From NCBI RefSeq assembly GCF_037890675.1, contig NZ_CP149574.1, forward strand, positions 2,828,874 through 2,892,873: a stretch of DNA of 64,000 nucleotides, written 5' to 3'. Numbering within the stretch: the first letter of the stretch is position 1; each line of letters starts with the position of its first letter. Source of the stretch: Methylovirgula sp. 4M-Z18. Lineage in GTDB: Bacteria; Pseudomonadota; Alphaproteobacteria; Rhizobiales; Beijerinckiaceae. The translations under genes and the position numbers were made by a program. The notes beneath the pieces were generated by a model. That model ran no database searches and was not told where the DNA came from. It saw only the letters and a list, made by a program, of their open reading frames with translations. Below, piece by piece: positions 52,298 through 61,134 of the stretch.

Positions 52298-53056
52298 TCG
52301 CGGGGTATCCGCCCCACTCAGCGACCGGAAATCCGTGCCGTCCGATCGCGACCGGGCACTTGGAGCCGACAGCTTCTTGCGCCCTGGGATGATCGCGACG
52401 TGGCGCGTTCGGGCAAAGAGCACATCCACTTAATATAATACCAAAAGCCCTTGCCTCGGGTTCATGTGGCATCAGCGATTGTCATGCCGGCTTGATGATT
52501 CGTGATCCAGGTCACACGTGAGCGCTTGCGAGATGGGCTTGCGGCGCAACGCCAATGATGAATCAGTCGGTGCGCTGCACTGGATCCCCGGGGGTCAAGC
52601 CCGGGATGACAATGTGGCCTTCTGATAGACCAACGCTTACGGCTAATTGCGCTATTTCTCAAATAAATCAAATAGATAAATCTCTTTCACGGCAACACGC
52701 GGCGTCCGGTCATAGATTTGCCGGGTCATTTGCATCGATCGATTGCTGCTTCTCTCCGCGTTTTGACCTGTTGCCTCTTCCCATCCGAGCGAACGCTTTG
52801 CATCGCCATTCAGCTGTCATATCTTTCTTTAATGAGTTCGGTCAGTATTTCGTCATTGAGCGTCTGATTCGCCGCCAAGTCATCTGATGGGACGTTCTCT
52901 TAACCGAAGGTGCCGAAGCGATTTGTACGGCAGCTCCAGTTGGGTTATGAGGTATCATTCTTGGCGTCTATTTAGGTCGCTGATCATGTATTATGCGGTT
53001 TTCAGGTTAATTTAAGGGGTTTATTGTATTAGCCTCTTTAACCGTGGAGAAACGCA
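52298..53056. other. Intergenic region, 759 bp, with palindromic repeat
   Basis: Holds the inverted-repeat element at 52476-52615. The right part (52940-53040) is AT-rich and should carry the promoter for the molybdopterin-fold protein. A 110-codon frame starting in the repeat is rejected. Confidence 0.5.
52476..52615. repeat. MITE-like intergenic element with inverted ends
   Basis: The ends are imperfect inverted repeats: GATTGTCATGCCGGCTTGA at 52476-52494 against the complement of TCAAGCCCGGGATGACAATG at 52595-52614. Next to them GATCCAGG and CTGGATCCC also pair. The right half reads CTGGATCCCCGGGGGTCAAG, close to palindromic repeats scattered through Rhizobiales genomes. The whole could fold into one long hairpin about 140 nt long. 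Confidence 0.6.
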
Positions 53057-53563
53057 ATGAAACTTGGTCGCCTTTTTTTTGGTTTCGCCTTATTCCTGAT
53101 AGCTCTGACCGGGGCCCATGCCGACCCGTTGTCAAAACCGACTGCAAAACCGATCCTGACCATTTCCGGCAGCATCGCGAACACCAATGACGGAAAAGTG
53201 GCCGTTTTCGATCGCGCCATGATCGAGGCCCTCGGAATGCAGACGGTCGAAACCTCGACGCCCTGGTACCCTGGCCACAGCCATTTCGAGGGCGTGTCAC
53301 TCGACAAACTCATGCAATTGGTCGGCGCATCGGGAACCAAAGTGCGGGTCCTTGCCCTCAACGACTATGAGACGACGATTCCGTTGGACGATTTCAAAAA
53401 ATTCAATGTCATTCTGGCATTGAAGCGCGACGGCAATTATATGCCGGTTCGCGATAAGGGCCCCTTATTTGTCATCTATCCCTATGATAGTGACTCCCAA
53501 CTCCAGTCCGAAACCTATTACTCGCGCTCCGCGTGGCAGGTCGCAAAGATGATCATCGAATAG
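53057..53563 (+). CDS. Periplasmic molybdopterin-oxidoreductase-fold protein
   Basis: 168 residues with a cleavable signal peptide (KLGRLFFGFALFLIALTGAHA). The mature part resembles the sulfite-oxidase molybdopterin-binding fold in short form: AMIEALGMQTVETSTPW, HFEGVSLDKLMQLVG, VRVLALNDYETTIPLDDF and PLFVIYPYD. No cofactor-ligand Cys is visible in the expected place, so it probably serves as a binding or sensing module, not an enzyme. It is 9 bp ahead of the GGDEF-EAL gene, a pairing I have seen described as common, suggesting it feeds a periplasmic signal to that protein. Confidence 0.82.
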   Translation: MKLGRLFFGFALFLIALTGAHADPLSKPTAKPILTISGSIANTNDGKVAVFDRAMIEALGMQTVETSTPWYPGHSHFEGVSLDKLMQLVGASGTKVRVLALNDYETTIPLDDFKKFNVILALKRDGNYMPVRDKGPLFVIYPYDSDSQLQSETYYSRSAWQVAKMIIE

Positions 53564-53572
53564 AGGCCGCGC

Positions 53573-55540
53573 GTGAGACGAATTCTTGGGGTCATTATCT
53601 GCTGCTTCGTGGTGGCAACGGCATATTTTGCTTATGTCATCGCGGAACGGCAGTCGGCGCTCCAAAAGTTCGCCCGATATGATGATGCTTGGGACGTCAG
53701 TCAGGCTTTTACATCCTACCTGCGGCTCGAGCATCAGCTTGCCACCTATAGCGCCGAAGGTCCGGACGCTAACAGTGACGATATGCGGCTTCGCATTGAT
53801 GTCATGATCAACCAGCTTGGCGTGCTGCAACAGGGAACGCTGCGCAATTTCATCCAGAGCGATCCCGAACGCCGTCAGCTCATCGCTAACCTGAATGATG
53901 TGGTGACCGAGCTAGACAACAACTTTGAAACGCTCGACGCGGACGGCATCAAGCAGGTGCTGCAAAAGATGAGCCCCTTCGATGGCCCGATGACCCGCCT
54001 GTCGGCGTCTATCGTCCAATTCGACATTGCAGAGCTCGCCAAAGCGCAAAACGTATTGCGGCGCCTGCACTTCATCTACACCGGCCTTGCGGCCGGCCTC
54101 ATTCTAGCGGGCGTGGTGCTGGTTTTCCTGCTCCTGCGCCACAATAATCTGCTCGATCGCGCCTATGGCCATACGCGGCGCCTCACGGATGAATTGCGCG
54201 AAGCGTCGCAGGAATTGCAAACCCAGAACAATCGTCTGGAGCATGATGCCCATCACGATGCGCTGACCGGGCTGCCGAACCGCATTCTCTTTCGTCAGGA
54301 TCTCACGGCGCGCCTTTTGCATGCCCGTGCGGGCCAGCCCGCGGCGATCCTGCTGTTCGATCTCGATGGCTTCAAGGAGGTGAACGACACGCTTGGCCAT
54401 GACGTTGGCGACTCGCTGCTCCAGGCGATCGCCAAGCGCCTGCTGGATTTGACGCGGCCGGGCGATCTTGTCTGCCGCCTCGGCGGCGACGAGTTCGCTG
54501 TCGTGTCCACCGGCTTGACGCAGGAAGCTGCGCTCGATTTCGCGAGACGCCTGGTGAAGGAGATCAGCCAGCCCTATTCCGTCAATGATTTGGCCATCAA
54601 GATCGGCAGTTGCGTCGGCGTCGCCCTTGCCGATCGACAGTCCGATACGGAAGAATTGTTCAAGCATGCCGATCTGGCGCTTTATGAAGCGAAGGCCCTG
54701 GGGCCGGGGCATATCAGCTTCTTCCAGTCGCAAATGCAGACCCGCCTGAAGGAGAGGAAATCGATTGAAACCGATCTGCAAAAAGCGCTGCAGAACGGTG
54801 AAATTGAGGTCCACTATCAACCGCAGGCCACCACAATCACGCGAGAGATTTGCGGCTATGAAGCGCTCTTGCGCTGGACCCACCCCGTTCGCGGCATGGT
54901 TCCTCCGAGCGACTTCATTCCGGTCGCAGAAAAAACCGGCATGATTCATGTTCTCGGCGACTGGGTGCTGAAAATGGCCTGCCGTGAAGCCGCCCGATGG
55001 AACCTCCCCCTCAAGATCGCAGTCAATCTCTCGCCGATCCAGTTCCGCAGCCAAAATCTGTTCCAGAGTGTTTTTCAGGCGCTTGAGGAAAGCGGCCTAT
55101 CCCCGAGCAGGCTCGAACTCGAAATCACGGAATCTGTGCTGCTCGACAAGAACGAACAGACTCTCGACACGCTGCGTCGTCTCAAGACGATTGGCGTTCA
55201 GATCGCCATGGACGATTTCGGCACCGGCTATTCGTCCCTCGGCAGCCTCAGCGGGTTTCCCTTCGACAAGATCAAGATCGACCGATCCTTCATCCGCGAT
55301 GTCACGACCCGGCCCAACTCTTTGGCTATCGTGGAACTGGCGGTCGGCGTGGGGCGGAGCTTGCGGATGACAACCATCGCCGAAGGTATCGAAACCGAAG
55401 AGCAGTTCGAATGTCTGAAGCGCCTAGGATGCGATCAGATACAGGGCTATCTGATCGGAAGGCCGGCGCCGACTTCCAGCCTAGCCTATCTGTATGGCAA
55501 GAAGAGTTATATTCAGTCCGCCCGCGGCTTAGCATCATAA
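53573..55540 (+). CDS. Membrane GGDEF-EAL c-di-GMP synthase/phosphodiesterase
   Basis: 655 residues from GTG at 53573. Membrane helices at about 4-24 and 165-190 enclose a periplasmic sensor domain of some 140 residues. The diguanylate cyclase domain has an intact RLGGDEF site (about 303) with an inhibitory RPGD site exactly five residues before GGDEF. The EAL domain has YEALLRW, NLSPIQFR, ELEITESVLL, DDFGTGYSSL, KIDRSFI and EGIET, the complete catalytic set. Both activities therefore look possible, switched by the sensor. The upstream periplasmic protein is a likely ligand. c-di-GMP may tie this to the exopolysaccharide locus, but no direct link is visible. Confidence 0.92.
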   Translation: MRRILGVIICCFVVATAYFAYVIAERQSALQKFARYDDAWDVSQAFTSYLRLEHQLATYSAEGPDANSDDMRLRIDVMINQLGVLQQGTLRNFIQSDPERRQLIANLNDVVTELDNNFETLDADGIKQVLQKMSPFDGPMTRLSASIVQFDIAELAKAQNVLRRLHFIYTGLAAGLILAGVVLVFLLLRHNNLLDRAYGHTRRLTDELREASQELQTQNNRLEHDAHHDALTGLPNRILFRQDLTARLLHARAGQPAAILLFDLDGFKEVNDTLGHDVGDSLLQAIAKRLLDLTRPGDLVCRLGGDEFAVVSTGLTQEAALDFARRLVKEISQPYSVNDLAIKIGSCVGVALADRQSDTEELFKHADLALYEAKALGPGHISFFQSQMQTRLKERKSIETDLQKALQNGEIEVHYQPQATTITREICGYEALLRWTHPVRGMVPPSDFIPVAEKTGMIHVLGDWVLKMACREAARWNLPLKIAVNLSPIQFRSQNLFQSVFQALEESGLSPSRLELEITESVLLDKNEQTLDTLRRLKTIGVQIAMDDFGTGYSSLGSLSGFPFDKIKIDRSFIRDVTTRPNSLAIVELAVGVGRSLRMTTIAEGIETEEQFECLKRLGCDQIQGYLIGRPAPTSSLAYLYGKKSYIQSARGLAS

Positions 55541-55596
55541 AACTTGAGGTTACCTGGAGCTGACTTTGGTCAGCCCACCGTCAAAGGAGTCTGGGA

Positions 55597-56301
55597 GTGG
55601 AATCGCTGAGCGTTCATGGAGTCACCGTGCCGCTGGCACCTGAGGAGGTTTCGCCCGTCATCTGGCAAGCCTTGACGAGTGGCGCTTATGAAGCGAAGGA
55701 AGCCCGCTCCATTCAGCGGGCCATCAAGCCCGGCGACCGCGTCCTTGAACTCGGCTCCGGCATCGGCATCATTACCTCGCTCATCGCGAAAATCCCCAAC
55801 GTCACGGTCTGGGCATTTGAGGCCAATCCAGCGACCGTTCTTTTGGCAAGGCGCGTCATTGCGGCAAACAATCTCGAGAATGTGACGCTGTCGGAAGGAA
55901 TCTTGTCGGTCGGCACCCCGCAGACCTTCACCTTTTATGTGCGGCGCGACCTCTGGATGTCATCGACCGACCGAGATCAAGGGCCCTATGAGGCGGAAAT
56001 CGCCCTCACCTCCATGGATATCGACACGGTCGTGAAGCAAAACGGCATCAATGTGCTGGTGATGGATATCGAAGGCGCCGAGCGCGACCTGTTGCGGCGC
56101 GCGCGGCTTGATGGCGTGGAGCGCATCTTTCTCGAACTACACGACCATTTGTACGGGCTTTTGGGGGTGCGCGAGATTACCGAAGCGCTTTCGGCCAAAG
56201 GCTTTGCCTATGATCCGCGCGGCTCTCAGGGCCCGTGTGTGCTGTTCTCCAGGGATGACGGCGCGCGGGAATATGATCCGGAAGTGTTCGCCCCTACCTA
56301 A
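55597..56301 (+). CDS. FkbM family methyltransferase
   Basis: 234 residues from GTG at 55597 with AAAGGAG somewhat upstream. SAM-binding motif I is VLELGSGIGIITSLIA, motif II VTVWAFEANPATVLLA, and the FkbM-type VLVMDIEGAERDLL follows. These enzymes O-methylate sugars or secondary metabolites; the substrate here is unknown. The stop codon overlaps by 4 bp with the stop of the convergent FAD oxidoreductase, and it has no operon partner on its own strand other than the distant c-di-GMP gene. Confidence 0.88.
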   Translation: MESLSVHGVTVPLAPEEVSPVIWQALTSGAYEAKEARSIQRAIKPGDRVLELGSGIGIITSLIAKIPNVTVWAFEANPATVLLARRVIAANNLENVTLSEGILSVGTPQTFTFYVRRDLWMSSTDRDQGPYEAEIALTSMDIDTVVKQNGINVLVMDIEGAERDLLRRARLDGVERIFLELHDHLYGLLGVREITEALSAKGFAYDPRGSQGPCVLFSRDDGAREYDPEVFAPT

Positions 56302-57503
56302 ATGACGGCCTTCTCAAGAAACGGCCGGTTCTCGAGGATGCGTTCGTAGCCGACCTCGGACAGGTCAAGGGTGCGGAAGCCGCCGTAGACGATCAGTTCG
56401 GAAACGCCGCGGCCGGCGGCCGGCCCTTGCTGAAGGCCGTGGCCGGAAAAGCCGTTCGCAAAGACGAAATTGCGCACATCCGGATGCCGCCCAACGATCA
56501 GATTGTGATCGAGGACGTTGAAATCGTAATGGCCGGCCCATTGATTCATGACCTTGACCGCCTCAAAGGCTTGGGAACGCTCGGCCAATGCGGGCCAGAT
56601 GATGTCCTCGAACTCTGCGTAGCGCGGCTCGAAATCGTCCCAGTCGACGCAAGGATCTTCCGCCGGCGGGCAGCCGCAAAGGAAGAAGCGGCCTTCCGGG
56701 CGGCAGAATACGCCGGACGGATCGATCATCAGCGGGAGCCGACCTTTATTGACACTCGCCGTTCCTTCCGGACTCTTCGCACAGTCCACGACAAAGAGGG
56801 TACGCTTGCGCGGCTCGACCGGAACATCGAGCCCCGCCATCCGCGCGGTGAGGGCCGCGCGCGGGCCGGAGGCGTTCACCACGATGCCGGCCTCAATCGT
56901 TCCGCCCGATTTCAAGGTGACGCCCGTAACGCTGTTGCCCTCGCGGCCGATGGCGATTACCTCGTCGGTGAGATAGTCCACGCCCAGCGATCTGGCCTTG
57001 TTCTTGAACCCATACATGAGTCCAGTGTTGTTGAACCAGCCTTCGCCGGAACGGCCATAGGAAGCCAGAACGATGTCATCGACATTCAGATGGGGAAAGG
57101 CTTGCGCGAGTTCGTCGCGCTGCCAAAGCACGACATCCGCGCCGCAGGCTCGCTGGACCGCATGGTTTTCGCGCAGGGTTTGCGCCTGTTCCGCGTTCCC
57201 GGCAAGAAAGAGATAGCCGCCTTCATGAAAGCTCAGATCCGGCCTGTCAGCTCCGACCTGCATCGTCTCGCCGAAGTTGCGGATGAATTCGGTGCCGAAC
57301 TGGCTGATGCGGACGTTGATCGGATTCGAGAACTGATTGCGGATGGACGACGACGACAGCGATGTTGACGCCTTCGCATAGGTCGGATCTTTCTCAACAA
57401 CCAGGACCGATCCGTTGAAATCGGCATTGGCCACGAGGAAATAGGCGACGGCGGAGCCGATCACGGCGCCGCCGACAATCACGACGTCATAACGCTGTTT
57501 CAT
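56298..57503 (-). CDS. FAD-dependent oxidoreductase (DAO/FOXRED1-like)
   Basis: 401 residues. FAD motif VVIVGGAVIGSAVAYFL at the N-terminus, a long substrate domain, and the end block HPDVRNFVFANGFSGHGLQQGPAAGRGVSELI characteristic of D-amino-acid oxidase/sarcosine oxidase relatives. It would oxidise a C-N bond of an amino or imino acid. Last gene of the minus-strand operon; its ATG overlaps the stop of the SDR gene by 4 bp. Confidence 0.88.
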   Translation of the reverse strand: MKQRYDVVIVGGAVIGSAVAYFLVANADFNGSVLVVEKDPTYAKASTSLSSSSIRNQFSNPINVRISQFGTEFIRNFGETMQVGADRPDLSFHEGGYLFLAGNAEQAQTLRENHAVQRACGADVVLWQRDELAQAFPHLNVDDIVLASYGRSGEGWFNNTGLMYGFKNKARSLGVDYLTDEVIAIGREGNSVTGVTLKSGGTIEAGIVVNASGPRAALTARMAGLDVPVEPRKRTLFVVDCAKSPEGTASVNKGRLPLMIDPSGVFCRPEGRFFLCGCPPAEDPCVDWDDFEPRYAEFEDIIWPALAERSQAFEAVKVMNQWAGHYDFNVLDHNLIVGRHPDVRNFVFANGFSGHGLQQGPAAGRGVSELIVYGGFRTLDLSEVGYERILENRPFLEKAVI

Positions 57504-58312
57504 GCGTCTTTGTCGTCCGGATGACCGAGTTCGCAGAACCAGCCGCCGAGATATTTCACCGACGGCGCTTTTGGATCCAGAGCCGATGTTTTCGCTTCGA
57601 CCGCAGCACGGAACGGCTCGGCACTATCTTGCGGAATATATCCGAGGTGCTCCGCGCCCGTATTGTCGACCATTTTGACCTTGTTGTTCGAGAGGCCGAA
57701 CGAAATCGTATGCCCCACGCGCGGCGCGGTCAGCGACGCCTCGACGAGACGCACGCAATCGGCGAAAGACAAATACGACCACAACATGCGCCGATCCGCC
57801 GGCTCAGGAAACGAGGAAAAGATCCGCAAGCACACGGATTCGATGCCGAACTTGTCCCAGTACAGACGGCTCAAGCTTTCGACGAAATTTTTCGAAACGC
57901 CGTAGAGACTGTCTGGCCGCACTGGCGCGTCGACGCCGATATGCGCGTCGATTTCGTGATAGCCGATGGCATGGACGGAGGAAGCATAGACGACGCGCTT
58001 TGCCCCATGTTTCCGCGCGCCTTCATAAATGTGATAGGAGCCGCGAATGCTGGAATCCAGGATCGTCTGCCAAGGGCTTTCCAGCGGCGCACCGCCAAAA
58101 TGAACGATGGCGTCGCAGTCTTTGGTCGCCGCGATCGTCGCATCCATATCGGCCAAATCGAAGACGGCCTGTTCTTCGTGCGGCGCCAAGTCTTCGAATG
58201 GCTGCCGGTCGGCAAGGCGGATTTTCGTTGCAAGCGGCGCAAGCCCCTGGCGCAACACCGAACCGAGGCGGCCCGCGGCACCGGTGATTAGGATACGTTC
58301 ATACTGCGGCAT
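57500..58312 (-). CDS. NAD-dependent SDR, uronate dehydrogenase-like
   Basis: 270 residues of extended short-chain dehydrogenase. NAD motif ILITGAAGRLGSVLRQGL, ASSVHAIGY region with the catalytic Ser, and the SLYGVSKNFVESLSRLY segment giving Tyr-x-x-x-Lys. The sequence pattern (HFGGAPLESPWQTIL, FSSFPEPADRRMLWSYLS) matches uronate dehydrogenases, which oxidise glucuronate or galacturonate to aldarolactones. Its presence with hydantoinase-type genes is odd, so the substrate could be a different sugar acid or a cyclic alcohol. Confidence 0.85.
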   Translation of the reverse strand: MPQYERILITGAAGRLGSVLRQGLAPLATKIRLADRQPFEDLAPHEEQAVFDLADMDATIAATKDCDAIVHFGGAPLESPWQTILDSSIRGSYHIYEGARKHGAKRVVYASSVHAIGYHEIDAHIGVDAPVRPDSLYGVSKNFVESLSRLYWDKFGIESVCLRIFSSFPEPADRRMLWSYLSFADCVRLVEASLTAPRVGHTISFGLSNNKVKMVDNTGAEHLGYIPQDSAEPFRAAVEAKTSALDPKAPSVKYLGGWFCELGHPDDKDA

Positions 58313-58315
58313 AAG

Positions 58316-59518
58316 TTACTCCACTTGCGCGACGGCGGCATTGATCCGCGCGACCGCATCCGTCAGGATCTCCTCGCTCGTGGCGGTCGAGATCCGAAAA
58401 TAAGGTGAAAGACCATAGGCGGCGCCCGGCACCGATGCGACTCGCCCTTCGTGCAACAGATAGGTTGCCACGGCGGCATCGTCACTCAAGCGTTCGCCTT
58501 TGGGAGTCTTGCGGCCGATCAGGCTGCCACATCCGATATAGGCATAGAAAGCACCTTCCGGCGGCGCGAGCGTCAGGCCATTGATCCGCCGGATACCCTC
58601 CACCACCAGATCGCGGCGCGCCTCGAAGGCCTTGCAGAATTGGGACACATGGTCTTGCGGGCCGTTCAATGCCGCGACCGTCGCGGCCTGCGCGATCGAG
58701 CAAACCGAGGTGACGGACTGGCTCTGAATCGTCGTCATCGCCTTCACCAGCGGCGCGGGACCTGCCGCATAGCCGACGCGCCAACCGGTCATCGCATAGG
58801 CCTTGGACACGCCGTTCACGATGAGCGCACGGTCGCGCAAGTCCGGACACGCCTTGGCGAACGAGACGAATTGCCGGCCGCCGAAAAGAATATGCTCGTA
58901 AATCTCGTCCGAGAGCACGAGCACCTGCGGATGCCGCGCCAGAACTTGGCCCAGGTCCCTTAAGTCGGCCTCCGAATAGGTGGCGCCCGACGGATTGCCC
59001 GGCATGTTGAGGAAGAGCCATTTGGTCTTGGGCGTAATGGCCTTCTCGAGCAATTCCGGGGTCAGCCTGAACCCAACGGATTCAGGGCACTCAACGATAA
59101 CGGGCGTCCCGCCCAGAAGCTTCACCATTTCCGGATAGGACACGAAATAGGGCGCTGGAAGGATTGCCTCGTCGCCGGTCTCCAGCGTCGCCATCAGGGC
59201 GTTGAAGATGATCTGCTTGGCGCCGTTCGCGACGACAATGTCGTCGGGCGTGTAGTCGAGCCCGTTCTCGCGCTTGAATTTCCCGGCGATCGCCGCACGC
59301 ACCTCCGGGGTTCCGGCGGCGCCGGTATAAAGCGTCTGTCCGCCCTTGGCCGCCGCATGGGCCGCTTCGATGATGTGGCTCGGCGTCGGAAAGTCCGGCT
59401 CTCCCAGACCAAGGTCGATGACATCGACACCCTTGGCCCTGAGGCTTTTGGCGGCCTGCGAGGCCGCCATCGATGCCGACGGTTTCACCGCCGCGAGACG
59501 CGAGGAAATATAGTTCAT
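58316..59518 (-). CDS. Class I PLP-dependent aminotransferase (AspB-like)
   Basis: 400 residues. Motifs of the aspartate aminotransferase fold I: GLGEPDFPTPSHIIEAA at the start, NMPGNPSGATYSEADL, LSDEIYEHILFGG, the PLP Lys in VNGVSKAYAMTGWRVGY and YFRISTATSEEILTDAV with the carboxylate-binding Arg near the end. It would exchange an amino group between an amino acid and an oxo acid. It is separated from the SDR gene by 3 bp and overlaps the upstream HyuB gene by 4 bp. Confidence 0.9.
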   Translation of the reverse strand: MNYISSRLAAVKPSASMAASQAAKSLRAKGVDVIDLGLGEPDFPTPSHIIEAAHAAAKGGQTLYTGAAGTPEVRAAIAGKFKRENGLDYTPDDIVVANGAKQIIFNALMATLETGDEAILPAPYFVSYPEMVKLLGGTPVIVECPESVGFRLTPELLEKAITPKTKWLFLNMPGNPSGATYSEADLRDLGQVLARHPQVLVLSDEIYEHILFGGRQFVSFAKACPDLRDRALIVNGVSKAYAMTGWRVGYAAGPAPLVKAMTTIQSQSVTSVCSIAQAATVAALNGPQDHVSQFCKAFEARRDLVVEGIRRINGLTLAPPEGAFYAYIGCGSLIGRKTPKGERLSDDAAVATYLLHEGRVASVPGAAYGLSPYFRISTATSEEILTDAVARINAAVAQVE

Positions 59519-61134
59519 CCGGCATTCTCCGAAACATATCCCTTGGACCGGTCTTCCGCCTTTGCGCTCGTGTCGCGCTTGGCGGGATCGCCGTAACCGC
59601 CACCACCGGGCAATTCGAGCAGCAGCGTGCGGCCGGCAGGAACATGTTGCCAGCCTTTGGGGCGCATCTGGGTGCTATCGTCGAGTTTGACACTGCCGGG
59701 TGCGCCGTTGTGGCCGCCGTTGCGGCCCCTCGCCGAATGATTCACCCGGTCGAACATGGCGGAAAAATCGAATTCGTGTCCTTCCAGCGCCGCGATCTCC
59801 ATGACCTGTCCGAGCCCGCCGCGAAACTCTCCCGCCCCGCCGGAATCAGGACGCAGTTCCTTGCGCCAGATCACAATGGGACCGGTATGTTCGGTCGCCT
59901 CGATCGGCATCGTATGGACGCCGGACGGAAAGGCGGTGGCCGACAATCCATCGAGCCCCGGCCGTGCCCCCATTCCGCCCGAATTGAACATCAGCACCTC
60001 TGCCCGTCGCCCTTCGCCACTTCCAACCGGCCGCACCGAAATGTGAATGTTCCAAAGGGCGCCGGCACCTTCGGCGAGAATTTTGCCGGGCAATGCTTTG
60101 GCCATCGCGCCGAGCACCAGGTCCGGCACCATGTGGCCGAAGATGTGGCGCAGCGCGACGGGCGCCGGGCGAACGGCATTCAGGATGTTCACCGGAGATG
60201 TGACCGTGAAAAAGGCAAGAGAGGCGCCATTGTTGGGAATATCCGGCGCCACCACGCATTTCAACGCATAGCTGGCGTAGGCCTTGCTGTAGTTGATCGG
60301 GCAATTGATGCCCCAACGGCTCATCGGGTCGGAACCGGCGAAATCGACGTCGATATGATCATCACGGACCGAGACCGTTGCCGCCAACTTGACCGGCGCA
60401 TCATATCCGTCCGTGACCAGCTCGTTCGCCCAGGCGCCTTTCGGCAAGGCCTTGATGCGTTCGATCATGGCGTCGCGCGTGCGCGAGAAAATGAAGTCGC
60501 CAAGATTTTCGAGCGACGTCAGCCCGATCTCGCCCATCATCGCGATGAGGCGGCGATGGCCGACCTCGTTACAGGCGGCGAGCGAGTAGAAATCGCCGAC
60601 CACCTGGTTCGGCTCGCGGACATTCACGCGCAGGATCTTGACGAGATCGAGATTGACCTTGCCCTTCTCCGCGAATTTCATGATCGGGATCTGGATCCCT
60701 TCCTCATAGACCGATTTGCCGTCCGCGCCGAAACCGCGTCCGCCCACATCCACGACATGCGCGGTACAGGCGAAGAACGCCACGAGTTCCCCGTTGAGGA
60801 AAGACGGCGACACCATGGTGATGTCATGCAAGTGGCCCGTCCCTTGCCACGGATCGTTCGTGACATAGGTGTCCCCCTCGAACATGTCCTCGCGCGGGAT
60901 CTCATTCATGAATTGCAGAACGGCTTCCGCCATCGTGTTGACATGGCCGGGGGTTCCGGTGACGGCCTGCGCGAGCATCTGGCCGCGCGGATCGAAAACG
61001 CCGGCCGAAAGATCGCCGGCTTCGCGAACGGACGATGAAAAAGCCGTGCGCAGCAGGGTCAATGCTTGTTCTTCGACAACCGAAACCAAGCGGTTCCACA
61101 TCACCTGCATGCGGATTTCGCCAATGTCGCTCAT
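59515..61134 (-). CDS. hyuB: Hydantoinase B/oxoprolinase family protein
   Basis: 539 residues, the normal size of the family. Recognisable segments are GTPGHVNTMAEAVLQF, the DTYVTNDPWQGTGHLHDIT block with metal-site residues, GRGFGADGKSVYEEGIQIP, and the C-terminal glycine-rich LELPGGGGYGDP. With HyuA it makes an ATP-dependent ring-opening enzyme for hydantoins, 5-oxoproline or related cyclic amides; some related pairs carboxylate ketones instead. The specific substrate cannot be read from the sequence. Both ends overlap neighbours by 4 bp. Confidence 0.9.
   Translation of the reverse strand: MSDIGEIRMQVMWNRLVSVVEEQALTLLRTAFSSSVREAGDLSAGVFDPRGQMLAQAVTGTPGHVNTMAEAVLQFMNEIPREDMFEGDTYVTNDPWQGTGHLHDITMVSPSFLNGELVAFFACTAHVVDVGGRGFGADGKSVYEEGIQIPIMKFAEKGKVNLDLVKILRVNVREPNQVVGDFYSLAACNEVGHRRLIAMMGEIGLTSLENLGDFIFSRTRDAMIERIKALPKGAWANELVTDGYDAPVKLAATVSVRDDHIDVDFAGSDPMSRWGINCPINYSKAYASYALKCVVAPDIPNNGASLAFFTVTSPVNILNAVRPAPVALRHIFGHMVPDLVLGAMAKALPGKILAEGAGALWNIHISVRPVGSGEGRRAEVLMFNSGGMGARPGLDGLSATAFPSGVHTMPIEATEHTGPIVIWRKELRPDSGGAGEFRGGLGQVMEIAALEGHEFDFSAMFDRVNHSARGRNGGHNGAPGSVKLDDSTQMRPKGWQHVPAGRTLLLELPGGGGYGDPAKRDTSAKAEDRSKGYVSENAG

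Noticed and set aside
52555-52887. 110-codon plus-strand frame beginning in the palindromic repeat
   Set aside because: Its start (GSPGVKPGMTM) is the common spurious translation of this repeat type; no ribosome site.
59473-61038. 521-codon plus-strand frame opposite hydantoinase B
   Set aside because: Antisense shadow of a recognised gene, with biased composition.
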